DNA of 64,000 nucleotides, from positions 27,445 to 91,444 of the forward strand of contig JALNZD010000012.1 of the NCBI GenBank assembly GCA_023229505.1, written 5' to 3'. This DNA is from Bacteroidales bacterium. GTDB lineage: Bacteria > Bacteroidota > Bacteroidia > Bacteroidales > JAGOPY01. The notes beneath the pieces are model-generated. The model did no database searches. It was not told the origin of the DNA and was given only the letters and a program-made list of their open reading frames with translations. Positions within the stretch are counted from its first letter, which is position 1, and the number at the start of each line of letters is the position of its first letter. Below are positions 17,925 to 27,271 of the stretch, in pieces. The position numbers and the translations under genes are program-made.

Positions 17925-19304
17925 TCAACTTCTATTTTTCATTGCTTCAGCATAGAACCCATAGAAATACACAATTGTTTCGATCCCTTTGAAGAATTGA
18001 TTTAGCGGGAAGTTTTCATTAGGTGAGTGGATGGCGTCTGATTCCAACCCAAAGCCCATGAGGATCGATTTGATACCAAGTTTATCTTCAAAAGTCGAAA
18101 TGATAGGGATACTGCCGCCACTTCTCACAGGGACGGGCATTTTGCCGTAAGTTTTAAAGTAGGCTTTTTCTGCGGCCAGGTATGCAGGCATATCTGTTGA
18201 AGAGACATAACCCTGCCCGCCATGAAGTGCCGTTACCTTTACTTTCACATAAGGCGGAGCGATAGCTTTGAAGTGATCTTCGAACAGTTTGCTGATTTTC
18301 TTATGATCCTGGTTGGGCACAAGCCGCATGGAAATCTTTGCATAAGCTTTTGAAGGGATGACTGTTTTGGCGCCTTCACCGGTATAGCCCCCCCAGATAC
18401 CATTTATATCCAGCGTAGGCCGGATTCCGGTGCGTTCCGGGGTTGTATAGCCTGCCTCACCGCAAACCTCGCTAATATCGAGTGATTTCTTGTATGCTTC
18501 CAGGTTAAAAGGCGCTGTGGCCATTTTCTGCCTTTCTTCTTGACGGATTTCAATTACATCATCATAAAAACCAGGTATGGTGATCCGTTGTTTGTTATCT
18601 TTCAGGGAAGCAATCATTTCGACCAGTACATTCGCGGGGTTGGCAACTGCTCCGCCAAACAAACCGGAATGCAGGTCCTTGTTCGGCCCGGTCACTTCAA
18701 CTTCCATATAACTGAGCCCCCTCAGCCCACTGGTAATTGAAGGAATATCGGGAGCGATCATGCTCGTATCGGAGACCAGTATGATATCTGCTTTAAGCAT
18801 TTCTTTATAATCATCACAGAATTTTCCCATGTTAGCCGATCCGACTTCTTCCTCTCCTTCTATCATGAATTTCACATTACATGGCAATGTGTTGGATTTA
18901 ACAAAATATTCAAATGCTTTGGCCTGCATGAAAGACTGTCCTTTATCATCATCAGCTCCGCGGGCAAATATCTTCCCTTCACTTACCCGGGGCTCAAAAG
19001 GAGGGGTGTGCCAAAGTTCCACAGGATCAACAGGCATGACGTCATAATGCGCGTAAACCAATACAGTAGGTTTTGCGTGATCAATGATCTTTTCTCCATA
19101 AACAACAGGATTGCCTGCAGTTGGGAAAATTTCAGCTTTATCTGCACCGGCTTTCAGCAGGGTTTCTTTCCAGTAATCCGCCGCTTTCAACATATCATCC
19201 TTGTGGGCAGTCTCACTGCTGATGGAAGGAATGCGAATCAGACCATATAATTCTTCAAGGAAATTTTCTTTGTTTTGCTCAATGTAGTTTTTAATATCTT
19301 CCAT
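17925..19304 (-). CDS. M20 family dipeptidase
   Basis: Zinc-dependent cytoplasmic dipeptidase of the CNDP/PepV-like M20 group. Metal and catalytic residues are visible in VLVYAHYDVMPVDP (His-x-Asp), GRADDD-like IFARGADDDKGQ (bridging Asp), MIEGEEEVGS (catalytic Glu pair) and SDTSMI; the last His is in DAIHSPNENF. The dimerisation domain lies between ~190 and ~340 (GLRGLSYMEVEVTGPNKDLHSG). 459 residues, the family length. Convergent with dsbD, sharing the inverted repeat as terminator. Exact peptide substrate unknown. Confidence 0.9.
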   Translation of the reverse strand: MEDIKNYIEQNKENFLEELYGLIRIPSISSETAHKDDMLKAADYWKETLLKAGADKAEIFPTAGNPVVYGEKIIDHAKPTVLVYAHYDVMPVDPVELWHTPPFEPRVSEGKIFARGADDDKGQSFMQAKAFEYFVKSNTLPCNVKFMIEGEEEVGSANMGKFCDDYKEMLKADIILVSDTSMIAPDIPSITSGLRGLSYMEVEVTGPNKDLHSGLFGGAVANPANVLVEMIASLKDNKQRITIPGFYDDVIEIRQEERQKMATAPFNLEAYKKSLDISEVCGEAGYTTPERTGIRPTLDINGIWGGYTGEGAKTVIPSKAYAKISMRLVPNQDHKKISKLFEDHFKAIAPPYVKVKVTALHGGQGYVSSTDMPAYLAAEKAYFKTYGKMPVPVRSGGSIPIISTFEDKLGIKSILMGFGLESDAIHSPNENFPLNQFFKGIETIVYFYGFYAEAMKNRS

Positions 19305-19448
19305 AGGTTAACTGGTATTTGAATGATGTAGCATTGATTGTAAAATGATATAAATAAAAATATTAACTGAAAGAAGGGCAAAATATTGTAATATAGCTGA
19401 AAAGAGGACCCTGGTGGTGTCAAAGTCATTTTATTCATTTTATTTAAG

Positions 19449-19480
19449 ATTGATAACGACCTTTTTTTTAATTATATTTG
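19449..19480 (+). promoter_or_regulatory. Bacteroidota promoter for the choice-of-anchor L gene
   Basis: ATTG at 19449-19452 (-33) and TATATTTG at 19473-19480 (-7, matching TAnnTTTG) are spaced by 20 bases. This gives a start of transcription near 19486, about 60 bases upstream of the ATG at 19545. Confidence 0.6.
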
Positions 19481-19544
19481 CAAATCAGAGGGAATCTAAT
19501 CATGTTAAATCCATAAGATCAATCCCTTATAAATACCTTTCCAG

Positions 19545-22424
19545 ATGAAAAATTCTTACTCCCGCAAACTGTCTACATCGCTTACAACATTTATGGTTGT
19601 AGCCTTTTTCGTATCATTTCAGGTTAAAGCTGATACGCTTCATGTATCAAGTAATATAACACCTGAGCAAATGGTGCAGGAAATTCTTATCGGCGGAGGC
19701 GTGGTCACGAGTAATATTACTTATACAGGAAATAATATTTCACGGGGGGAATTTTGGGGTGGTCCGGGAAATATTGGCATCGAGGATGGGATAATTCTGA
19801 CTTCCGGTAATGTAACTATTGCACCTGGGCCAAACAATGCTGGCAATGCAGGTCAAGATTCGGGCCAGCCCGGCGATCCGGACCTGACCGCTATCGCGGG
19901 AATTGCAACCTTCGACGCCTGTGTGCTTGAATTTGACTTTATTCCCCAATCCAGCACGGTTTCATTTAAATATGTTTTTGGTTCCGAAGAATATCACGAA
20001 TACGTTAATCAACAATACAACGATGCATTTGGTTTCTTTATCAGCGGCCCTGGCATTACTGGGCCTTACTCCAACGACAGCAAGAATATTGCACTGATCC
20101 CACTTTCCGAGATAGCCGTTTCAATCAATACAGTAAATTGCGGGAACCCTTATAATTGTCCTGATAATTGTGAAAATTGCGTGTTTTTTGTGAATAATAC
20201 CCAGCAGTTTACTCAATACGATGCATTCACAACGGTCCTCAGAGCCTGGGCCACTGTCATTCCCTGTGAAACTTATCATATCAAGTTAGCCATTGGGGAT
20301 GGGTATGATCATATTTATGATTCCGGAGTATTCCTGGAGGCCAACAGTTTTTCCAGTGTGGGTATTTCATCGGCAATTGAATATTCACAACCTGATGTAA
20401 ATTTTACCATTGAAGGTTGCAGCGATGCTTCCATCCTGTTCACACTGTCGGAGCAGCCTGATCAGGATTTTTACCTGCCTTTGACAATATCCGGGTCAGC
20501 CATTAACGGGGTTGATTATGAAAGAATTCCTGATTCTGTTTTCTTTCAGCAAGGTTACACCCAGGCATGGATGGATATTATCACCATCCCTGACCAGTTC
20601 ACCGAATGGGTTGAAAATATCCGGATCGTTTATAACTCTTCACTTTGCGGCATTGATTACGATACAATTCTTATCACCCTGATGGATTATAAGCTATCCC
20701 TGGACATGACGCCGGATACCATAATCAATTGCGCAACGCAGGCCAATATTGGCATTGAAAATATCAATGGATTTGAACCCTATTCCATTAGCTGGAGTAC
20801 GGGTGATACAACAGAATACATTACTGTCAGCCCGCTGATCTCTACAACCTATCATGTCGCTGTTACTGCCTTATGTGATTCCATGACCACCGACAGTATA
20901 AGGGTTACGGTAAATGGCCCCAAATCCAATGCCGGACAGGATTTGAGTATCCCTTACGGGACAAATACCAACCTCCAGGGCTCAGCAAGCCAGGGCTCAG
21001 GTGAATATACCTATAGCTGGGAACCTGCAGATAAGTTAGTTAATCCTACCGACGCGATGCCCACCACCATTCTGATGGAGCAGACAACTCAATTCACACT
21101 TACGGTCACAGACCTGGCGGGTGGTTGCCAGGATATTGACCAGATGGTTCTTTTTGTTACCGGGGGACCCCTGAATGTAGGCCCGGTGGCTTATCCCGGT
21201 GCAATCTGTCCGGGTGAGTCATCACATCTTTTCTCTTACGCTGCCGGGGGTTCGGAAAATTATAGCTATTCCTGGACTTCTAGTCCCCCGGGATTTAATT
21301 CGGATATTCCGGACCCGATAGTGGAGCCTTTAGTGACCACAACCTATTATATAACGATTAACGATGGCTATAATTCTGTAACAGGAAATGTGACCGTAGA
21401 AGTGATGAACCTACCTGTTCCGGAGGCCGGCGAAAACGATACAATCTGGCATGGCACCGTGGGCTATTTAAATGGCTCAGGTTCACAAGGATCCGGAAAT
21501 TATTCCTGGTTCTGGGAACCATTCAATAAGCTGATCAACCCTTATTCACCGACCCCTACAACGGTAAAATTATATGAAACAACGCTTTTCAGGCTCAGCA
21601 TTACCGATAACACTACCGGTTGCGTGAGTGCGGGGGAAGACCTGGTGACAGTCGTGGTTATTGGCGGGCCATTGGCCGTTACTGCAGACATAACCGATCC
21701 TGTCATCTGCCGGGGTGAAACTACTCAGCTTCATGCTTTGCCCAGCGGGGGAAATCCAGATTATACGTACAGTTGGAGTTCTTTGCCTGCAGGCTTTTCT
21801 TCGACGGAAGGAGAACCATTTATTACTCCGGTCCTCAGCACAACTTATACCGTTCAGGTTTTTGACCAGTTTAATTATTTCGGGGCATCGGTGGATGTGG
21901 AAGTCTCACAGCCTCCACTGGTTAACCTGGGAACAGATATCCTGGCTTGCCCTTATGATACAGTAAAACTCAGCGTTAACCTGCCTGGAATGACTTATTA
22001 CTGGTCGAACGGATCTGATGAATCATCCGTTTCCATCGGGACTACCGGGATTGGATTCGACATGAAGAAGATCTGGGTACGCGTTGAAAATGATCTGGGT
22101 TGTTTTGGAACAGATACAATACAGGTAACGTTTGACTTTGCCCAATGCTCGGGAGTAAATGAGGCATCAGATGAGACGTATGTTTATATTTATCCCAATC
22201 CAACAACCGGGAAAGTTCAGGTTGAGTGGAAGGGCCTGAGTGGAAATGTTGATATGCAATTATCTGATATTCACGGAAATTTAATATTTGACCAGATTAT
22301 CATGGCACCTCCTTCCGGCGATTATAAGGGTTCTTTCCACCTCGAAGGCCAACCGAAAGGGATCTATTTGCTGAAATTGGTGGGTGAAGAAAAGGTGTTG
22401 GTCAGGAAGATATTATTGCAATAG
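19545..22424 (+). CDS. Choice-of-anchor L domain protein with PKD/Ig-like repeats and T9SS sorting domain
   Basis: Signal peptide (~1-29), then a choice-of-anchor L domain (~40-290) with the hallmark VFGSEEYHEYVNQQYNDAFG and DGYDHIYDSGVFLEA. Next come a Calx-beta-like segment (~295-400) and an A-B-A-B array of Ig/PKD-like modules (~455-790): module A contains SGEYTYSWEPADKLVNPT and SGNYSWFWEPFNKLINPY; module B contains ICPGESSHLFSY and ICRGETTQLHAL. The T9SS domain has YIYPNPTTGKVQVEW and ends RKILLQ. A large cell-surface or secreted adhesin-like protein. gap follows after 12 bases, but the functional link is not evident. Confidence 0.9.
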   Translation: MKNSYSRKLSTSLTTFMVVAFFVSFQVKADTLHVSSNITPEQMVQEILIGGGVVTSNITYTGNNISRGEFWGGPGNIGIEDGIILTSGNVTIAPGPNNAGNAGQDSGQPGDPDLTAIAGIATFDACVLEFDFIPQSSTVSFKYVFGSEEYHEYVNQQYNDAFGFFISGPGITGPYSNDSKNIALIPLSEIAVSINTVNCGNPYNCPDNCENCVFFVNNTQQFTQYDAFTTVLRAWATVIPCETYHIKLAIGDGYDHIYDSGVFLEANSFSSVGISSAIEYSQPDVNFTIEGCSDASILFTLSEQPDQDFYLPLTISGSAINGVDYERIPDSVFFQQGYTQAWMDIITIPDQFTEWVENIRIVYNSSLCGIDYDTILITLMDYKLSLDMTPDTIINCATQANIGIENINGFEPYSISWSTGDTTEYITVSPLISTTYHVAVTALCDSMTTDSIRVTVNGPKSNAGQDLSIPYGTNTNLQGSASQGSGEYTYSWEPADKLVNPTDAMPTTILMEQTTQFTLTVTDLAGGCQDIDQMVLFVTGGPLNVGPVAYPGAICPGESSHLFSYAAGGSENYSYSWTSSPPGFNSDIPDPIVEPLVTTTYYITINDGYNSVTGNVTVEVMNLPVPEAGENDTIWHGTVGYLNGSGSQGSGNYSWFWEPFNKLINPYSPTPTTVKLYETTLFRLSITDNTTGCVSAGEDLVTVVVIGGPLAVTADITDPVICRGETTQLHALPSGGNPDYTYSWSSLPAGFSSTEGEPFITPVLSTTYTVQVFDQFNYFGASVDVEVSQPPLVNLGTDILACPYDTVKLSVNLPGMTYYWSNGSDESSVSIGTTGIGFDMKKIWVRVENDLGCFGTDTIQVTFDFAQCSGVNEASDETYVYIYPNPTTGKVQVEWKGLSGNVDMQLSDIHGNLIFDQIIMAPPSGDYKGSFHLEGQPKGIYLLKLVGEEKVLVRKILLQ

Positions 22425-22436
22425 CCGTTCATTATC

Positions 22437-23450
22437 ATGGCAAAAACCAGGGTTGCGATTAATGGATTCGGGCGGATTGGAAGGATCACTTTCAGGAAAC
22501 TATTGGAAAATGACCAGATAGAAGTTGTGGCTGTCAATGATCTGGCCGACACAAAGACCCTGGCCCATCTTTTGAAGTATGATTCCGTGCATGGGCGTTT
22601 TCCGGGCACCATCCTGAATAACGGGGATTATCTCCTTGTGAACGATACCAAAGTCCTTGTTTTCTCTGAAGAAGATCCCGGAAAATTACCCTGGAAAAAT
22701 CTTCAGATTGATATTGTGATAGAATCCACCGGTAAGTTTGTGTCAAGACCCGATGCTATCCGTCACGTGACGGAGGCAGGCGCTCGCAAAGTGATCATAT
22801 CCGCCCCTGCTAAAAATGAAAGCGATGATGTGAAATACGTCGTTTTAGGGGTAAATGACGAAATCATAGACAAAAATGATGTCATCATCTCCAATTCTTC
22901 CTGTACTACCAATAATGTCGCCCCCCTCATCATGATCCTGGATAATAACTGGGGTATCGAGAGCGCGTTTATTACAACAGTTCATTCTTATACTAAAGAT
23001 CAAAACCTTCTTGACGCTCCTCATAAAGATTTACGCAGAGCCCGGGCCGCAGCCTGTTCCATTGTCCCCACCTCCACAGGGGCCGCTAAAGCTGCTACAA
23101 AAATATTCCCCCATCTGAAATACAACTTGGGCGGGGCAGGGATCCGCGTACCAGTTGCGGATGGCTCACTGACTGACCTGACGTGCACATTGAAAAATCC
23201 AGCCACAAGGGAAGAAATCAATCTAAAGTTTAAAGAAGCCGCTGAGGGAAGTCTTAAAGGAATACTCGAATATACCGAAGATCCGATTGTTTCGGTGGAC
23301 GTTATTGGAAATACCCATTCAGCAGTATTTGATGCGGGTTTGACTGCCGTACTTGGAGAAAAAAACAAATTGGTTAAAATTGTTGCCTGGTATGATAATG
23401 AAATGGGATATGCTTCCCGCCTGGTTGAACTGATCGGAAAATTTATTTAA
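22437..23450 (+). CDS. gap: Glyceraldehyde-3-phosphate dehydrogenase, type I
   Basis: Cytoplasmic glycolytic enzyme oxidising glyceraldehyde-3-phosphate to 1,3-bisphosphoglycerate with NAD. Rossmann start VAINGFGRIGRITFRKLL, catalytic Cys in NSSCTTNNVAPL (~157), catalytic His in TTVHSYTKDQNLLDAPHKD, phosphate-binding STGAAKA and C-terminal WYDNEMGYASRLVEL. 337 residues, standard length. The NAD-binding Asp is present (VNDLAD). Followed after nine bases by folK. Confidence 0.95.
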   Translation: MAKTRVAINGFGRIGRITFRKLLENDQIEVVAVNDLADTKTLAHLLKYDSVHGRFPGTILNNGDYLLVNDTKVLVFSEEDPGKLPWKNLQIDIVIESTGKFVSRPDAIRHVTEAGARKVIISAPAKNESDDVKYVVLGVNDEIIDKNDVIISNSSCTTNNVAPLIMILDNNWGIESAFITTVHSYTKDQNLLDAPHKDLRRARAAACSIVPTSTGAAKAATKIFPHLKYNLGGAGIRVPVADGSLTDLTCTLKNPATREEINLKFKEAAEGSLKGILEYTEDPIVSVDVIGNTHSAVFDAGLTAVLGEKNKLVKIVAWYDNEMGYASRLVELIGKFI

Positions 23451-23459
23451 CTTGCCGCG

Positions 23460-23957
23460 ATGAATTTCGCTTATCTCCTTTTGGGAAGCAACCTGGATAA
23501 CCGCTCTGCCTTGTTGGAAAGAGCAAAGGAAGCCATATCATCAAGAATCGGCAACGTAACCCGGGAATCTTCTGTTTATGAATCCGAACCATGGGGTTTT
23601 CAATCTGAACATCGGTTCCTGAACCAGGTTATCAGGATTGAAACCAAGTACAGGCCCATCCAGGTGCTTGAGGAAATTTTAAGGATCGAAAAAAAACTTG
23701 GCAGGCATCGTGCTGATGATCAGGGCTATACTTCCAGATCGATCGACATAGATATCCTTTTTTATAACGATGAGATTATTTCAGAAGATAAACTTACTAT
23801 CCCTCATCCTAAAATTCCGGAAAGGATGTTCACCTTGCTGCCCTTATCTGAAATAGACCGGTCCATGATTCACCCTGGTTCCCGGAAATCTATATCGGAC
23901 CTTATGAGAGAGTGCCCGGATACATTGAATGTTTACCCTTATCGACCCAAATTATAA
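23460..23957 (+). CDS. folK: HPPK: 6-hydroxymethyl-7,8-dihydropterin pyrophosphokinase
   Basis: Transfers pyrophosphate from ATP to hydroxymethyl-dihydropterin in folate synthesis. Seen: AYLLLGSNLDNR near the start, VYESEPWGFQSEHRFLNQV (pterin site), IEKKLGRHR and the catalytic SRSIDIDILFYND, then PHPKIPERMFTLLPL. 165 residues, the family length. It stands between gap and a deoxynucleoside-kinase-like gene whose GTG start is three bases downstream, indicating coupling. Confidence 0.94.
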   Translation: MNFAYLLLGSNLDNRSALLERAKEAISSRIGNVTRESSVYESEPWGFQSEHRFLNQVIRIETKYRPIQVLEEILRIEKKLGRHRADDQGYTSRSIDIDILFYNDEIISEDKLTIPHPKIPERMFTLLPLSEIDRSMIHPGSRKSISDLMRECPDTLNVYPYRPKL

Positions 23958-23960
23958 ATA

Positions 23961-24608
23961 GTGACAACATCATTGCTTAAATATAATTTTATTGTAATTG
24001 AAGGAAATATTGGAGCAGGAAAGACAACGCTGGCCAAACGCTTGTCTGAAGAATTTAACGCAAGATTAATCCTGGAAAGATTTGAAGACAATTCTTTCCT
24101 CCCCAAATTTTACGAACAGCCTGATATTTATGCTTTTCCACTGGAGATGTCTTTCCTGGCCGACCGTTATCAGCAATTGAAAGAAAAACTGGCCATGCAA
24201 GAGCTGTTCAAGACCATCACCATTGCTGATTACTTTATCGACAAATCCCTGATTTTCGCCAAAAACAATCTGAAAGCGGACGAATTCAATCTTTATTCCA
24301 GGCTTTTTCAGATCATCAGCACTTTTCTCCCACGGCCCGATTTACTGGTTTATCTCTATCTTGATATTCCCCGGTTGAAAGAAAATATAAATAAACGAGG
24401 AAGGGATTATGAGCGACTGATCCAGGATGACTATCTGGGAAAGATTCAGGCCGGTTACCTCAACCATTTTCGTTCCCTCAACGGTCTAAGGATTCTGATC
24501 ATCGATACAAACAAGGCCGATTTTATGGAAAATGAGAAGGATTACCAGGCATTTCTGAAGGTTATCGGCACGGATTATGACATTGGTATCCATCGTGTTT
24601 TTATCTGA
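23961..24608 (+). CDS. Divergent deoxynucleoside kinase-like protein
   Basis: P-loop VIEGNIGAGKTTLAKRLSEEF at residues ~12-32 and the dNK-family body (FPLEMSFLADRYQQL; LVYLYLDIPRLKENINKRGRDYER lid). GTG start at 23961, three bases after folK. The motif that is DRT/ERS in active dNKs reads IADYFIDKSLIF here, without the Arg; compare IQDRTIYEDAYIF in the paralogue at 37591. It may phosphorylate a different nucleoside or another small molecule in the folate context; the family call is firm, the substrate is not. Confidence 0.85.
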   Translation: MTTSLLKYNFIVIEGNIGAGKTTLAKRLSEEFNARLILERFEDNSFLPKFYEQPDIYAFPLEMSFLADRYQQLKEKLAMQELFKTITIADYFIDKSLIFAKNNLKADEFNLYSRLFQIISTFLPRPDLLVYLYLDIPRLKENINKRGRDYERLIQDDYLGKIQAGYLNHFRSLNGLRILIIDTNKADFMENEKDYQAFLKVIGTDYDIGIHRVFI

Positions 24609-24616
24609 TTATAAAA

Positions 24617-24649
24617 AAAAGAGGCTGCTTCAAAAAAGCAGCCTCTTTT
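24617..24649. terminator. Bidirectional terminator between dNK-like gene and OmpA gene
   Basis: A perfect 14-bp stem (AAAAGAGGCTGCTT / AAGCAGCCTCTTTT) with a CAAAA loop. A-run on the left and T-run on the right serve both convergent genes. Confidence 0.95.
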
Positions 24650-24668
24650 CATATTATCCTAATTTCAA

Positions 24669-27179
24669 TTATTTGACCAGGCTGGTAAAGTTGGGATCAG
24701 CATAGTATTTAATAAATTCCCTGTCGATCTTAGCTTCTTCCTTGTAAGCCGGATTCATTTGGATGGCTATGCCAAGGTTCTCAAATAACATAGCAGTATT
24801 GGCGGTCCTTGAACCCAGGATAGCCATCAGGTAATGAGTCTGGGCATCTTTCGGGGCACAGTTCAACTGCTTTTCAGCCGGCGGGTAATTCTTGGATGCA
24901 ATGTAAGCAAGGGCCACATTGTAATCGCAGGTTTTATTACCAAATTGGCTGATAGCTTTGGAGTATTCACCCCTTTGTATACTGATCACGCCCAGGTTGT
25001 AACTGGCATCGGTGCCAAGCTGACCGGCTTTGGTGAAATGTTCATCGGCTTTTGCATAATTACCTTCGAGGGCGTAAATAATACCCAGGTTGTTATGGAC
25101 TTCCCCGCTGTTCGGGTTCATGCTGGCAGCTTTCTCGAGGTGAGCCTTGGCGGCTGTAAGATCATTCATCTCAATTTCGATGGCTCCGGCATTAGCATAA
25201 CCCTTGTAGCTGTCAGGGTAAATGTTGATAGCAGATTTGTATATATCGAGGCGTGCCTTTTTATCCTTCTGGAGAGAAGCAGCATAAAGCAACTCTTGCT
25301 CAGTTAATCCACGAGGATTTGAAGTAGAAAGCCCGATGATTTCTTCATCAGTCTTCTTAAGTTCATAACAATTCACAACGATCTCAGCTCTTCTGAGCGG
25401 CGGCAGGAAATTTGCTTCAATTTCAGGATAGATCACAACCATATTCCTGATTTCCTGTTCTTTCTTAGCCGGGGTTCCAGCGGAATTGATCACGTTCAGG
25501 ATGATGTTTTTATCCTTGATATCGGAATTCTGGATACCATATATGAATCCGTTCCAGTCAGGTCCGTGATGAGCCAGGTTGTAAGTGATATCCTTTGCTG
25601 CATCTTTGATAGTCAGCTTGGAACCTTTGGCTTTAATGAGACCCTTGATCTTATCGATCATATATCCTTGAGCTGTTTTGGTCCTGTTTTCTGACAAGCC
25701 CTGGTTAAAGGTTTCTTCTCCTTCAGGTGATGCCCAGCCATCGATATTGATGTCCTTGATCTTATAACCTAATCCTACGAATTCAACCAGTTCGGCAAGC
25801 TTGGCTTTGTTAGCGTCCACCTTGTTCAACGGCACATTCCAATTAAGGTTATATTTATTCACTTCAAAGAAGATTTTAGCCTCTTTACTGATGATGGCTT
25901 CTTTCTGATATCCGTGAGGAACGATTACTCCTGTCTGGTTGAAAGCAAACCTTGTCGAGGTGACAATGGTTCCGTCAGCCAGTTTTATAGCCGGGAGCTG
26001 CACATACTTATAATCCTTCTCGATGGCTTCTTTGGTTAAATCTGCCGGAAGATCAGTTTTAGGAATGAAAGCAATAGGTTCGACATACAATTCAGCGACC
26101 CGGCAACTTTCATTGTAATCCACAACTGTTTCATAGGTGAAAGAGCCTCCATCTTCTGAAATGACAATCCCTTCTCCACCGACATCCGTGCCTTTCAGCA
26201 GGATGGGTTTCAGCGGGATCTTGTTGCCGTCGCAAACAAGATAAGGTTCGGCGTACATAGCGGCCTTCGGGCTGAAATAGCCATCGGGGAACGTGCCTGT
26301 AATTTTGATAGCAACTTTGCCACCATTAGCTTCCAGCGGATTAGGTTCAGCTTTCCAGATAACTGTATTGAATTCCTTTTCCATTTTCTTCAATGGGTCA
26401 GTCTTTCCAAATTTGTACGTCAGACCAAGAGAGCCATAGCCGTACATATCACTATAAACCGGCATTGAACCAACTGCAAAACCGTCAAGGCGGTCGGAGT
26501 CGACAAATTTCAATTCATATTCCACGTTAATGTCAAATTTGGGACTCAGGTGAAATGCCAGACCAAGTCCGGTGACACCTTCAAGTACCATTGTTCTCTC
26601 ACCAAAACCTTTCTTTGTTCCGTCCATTTCTACTGGATCATCACCGTAGCCATTTCTATTGATCAAAAGGTCAGTTGTGGCATCGAATGCTTCGGTTCTC
26701 CATTGTGTCTGGCCAGCACCGATGATTCCGTATACATCAAGCAGCCTGTCCGGGTTGTATCCGGAGATCAGATTGCTGAAGTTGATAGTAACGTCCAGGG
26801 CATAGTCGAAAATTTTTGCATTATAATAAACTTTATCATAAGGCAGCCACCATTCTGTCTTACGCTCACCATTGAGTTTTCCGGCAGAAACTTGTGTCCT
26901 GACACCAAAGACAGGATGGAACTGCCAGCCAAACATGCCTCCATAACCAAAACGCCAGCTATCAATAGGGGCCGGCCATCTATCGAGGGCGATGTCTGCG
27001 TGATTAAACTTGATTCCGGCATTCAGATTGACGAAAAAGTACTTGTCAAATTGTTGCCTTTTCTCTTTTCTGGTCATTGTGGAATCTGTCCCTTCATCCT
27101 GCGCAAAAGTCAGGATGGGTAAAATGCCAATCATTGATACAATGATACAACTTAAAATAAAATCGTAAATTTTTTTCAT
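24669..27179 (-). CDS. Outer membrane beta-barrel/OmpA-like protein with TPR domain
   Basis: Signal peptide (~1-26, ending LTFAQ). Residues ~45-265 alternate like an outer-membrane beta-barrel (FFVNLNAGIKFNHADI to YGSLGLTYKFGKTDP). A middle beta-rich domain follows, then an OmpA-like peptidoglycan-binding region at ~430-525 (AKIFFEVNKYNLNWN, INIDGWASPEGEETFNQ, LSENRTKTAQGYM). A C-terminal TPR block lies at ~665-810 (KGYANAGAIEIEMNDLTAAKAHLEKA; GEVHNNLGIIYALEGNYAKADEHF). Likely links outer membrane and cell wall. The promoter is an excellent Bacteroidota match just upstream (27229-27259). Similar OmpA/TPR proteins are abundant in the phylum. Confidence 0.88.
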   Translation of the reverse strand: MKKIYDFILSCIIVSMIGILPILTFAQDEGTDSTMTRKEKRQQFDKYFFVNLNAGIKFNHADIALDRWPAPIDSWRFGYGGMFGWQFHPVFGVRTQVSAGKLNGERKTEWWLPYDKVYYNAKIFDYALDVTINFSNLISGYNPDRLLDVYGIIGAGQTQWRTEAFDATTDLLINRNGYGDDPVEMDGTKKGFGERTMVLEGVTGLGLAFHLSPKFDINVEYELKFVDSDRLDGFAVGSMPVYSDMYGYGSLGLTYKFGKTDPLKKMEKEFNTVIWKAEPNPLEANGGKVAIKITGTFPDGYFSPKAAMYAEPYLVCDGNKIPLKPILLKGTDVGGEGIVISEDGGSFTYETVVDYNESCRVAELYVEPIAFIPKTDLPADLTKEAIEKDYKYVQLPAIKLADGTIVTSTRFAFNQTGVIVPHGYQKEAIISKEAKIFFEVNKYNLNWNVPLNKVDANKAKLAELVEFVGLGYKIKDINIDGWASPEGEETFNQGLSENRTKTAQGYMIDKIKGLIKAKGSKLTIKDAAKDITYNLAHHGPDWNGFIYGIQNSDIKDKNIILNVINSAGTPAKKEQEIRNMVVIYPEIEANFLPPLRRAEIVVNCYELKKTDEEIIGLSTSNPRGLTEQELLYAASLQKDKKARLDIYKSAINIYPDSYKGYANAGAIEIEMNDLTAAKAHLEKAASMNPNSGEVHNNLGIIYALEGNYAKADEHFTKAGQLGTDASYNLGVISIQRGEYSKAISQFGNKTCDYNVALAYIASKNYPPAEKQLNCAPKDAQTHYLMAILGSRTANTAMLFENLGIAIQMNPAYKEEAKIDREFIKYYADPNFTSLVK

Positions 27180-27228
27180 ATGAAGTAATTTTAGGTTAAT
27201 TACGGAATATTTGGCAATTATTAAGATA

Positions 27229-27259
27229 CAAAGATAAGGAGTAATATAAAAAATCCAAA
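27229..27259 (-). promoter_or_regulatory. Bacteroidota promoter for the OmpA/TPR gene
   Basis: Read on the minus strand: TTTG (-33) at 27259-27256, 19 bases, TATCTTTG (-7) at 27236-27229. Both elements match consensus with near-ideal spacing. The transcript start would be near 27222, about 43 bases before the ATG. Confidence 0.75.
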
Positions 27260-27271
27260 TAAAAAAAAAGG

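Noticed and set aside
26550..27122. 190-codon open frame on the plus strand, opposite the OmpA/TPR gene
   Set aside because: Antisense to a gene with clear domains and promoter; no recognisable protein motif, many odd residues, no initiation signal.
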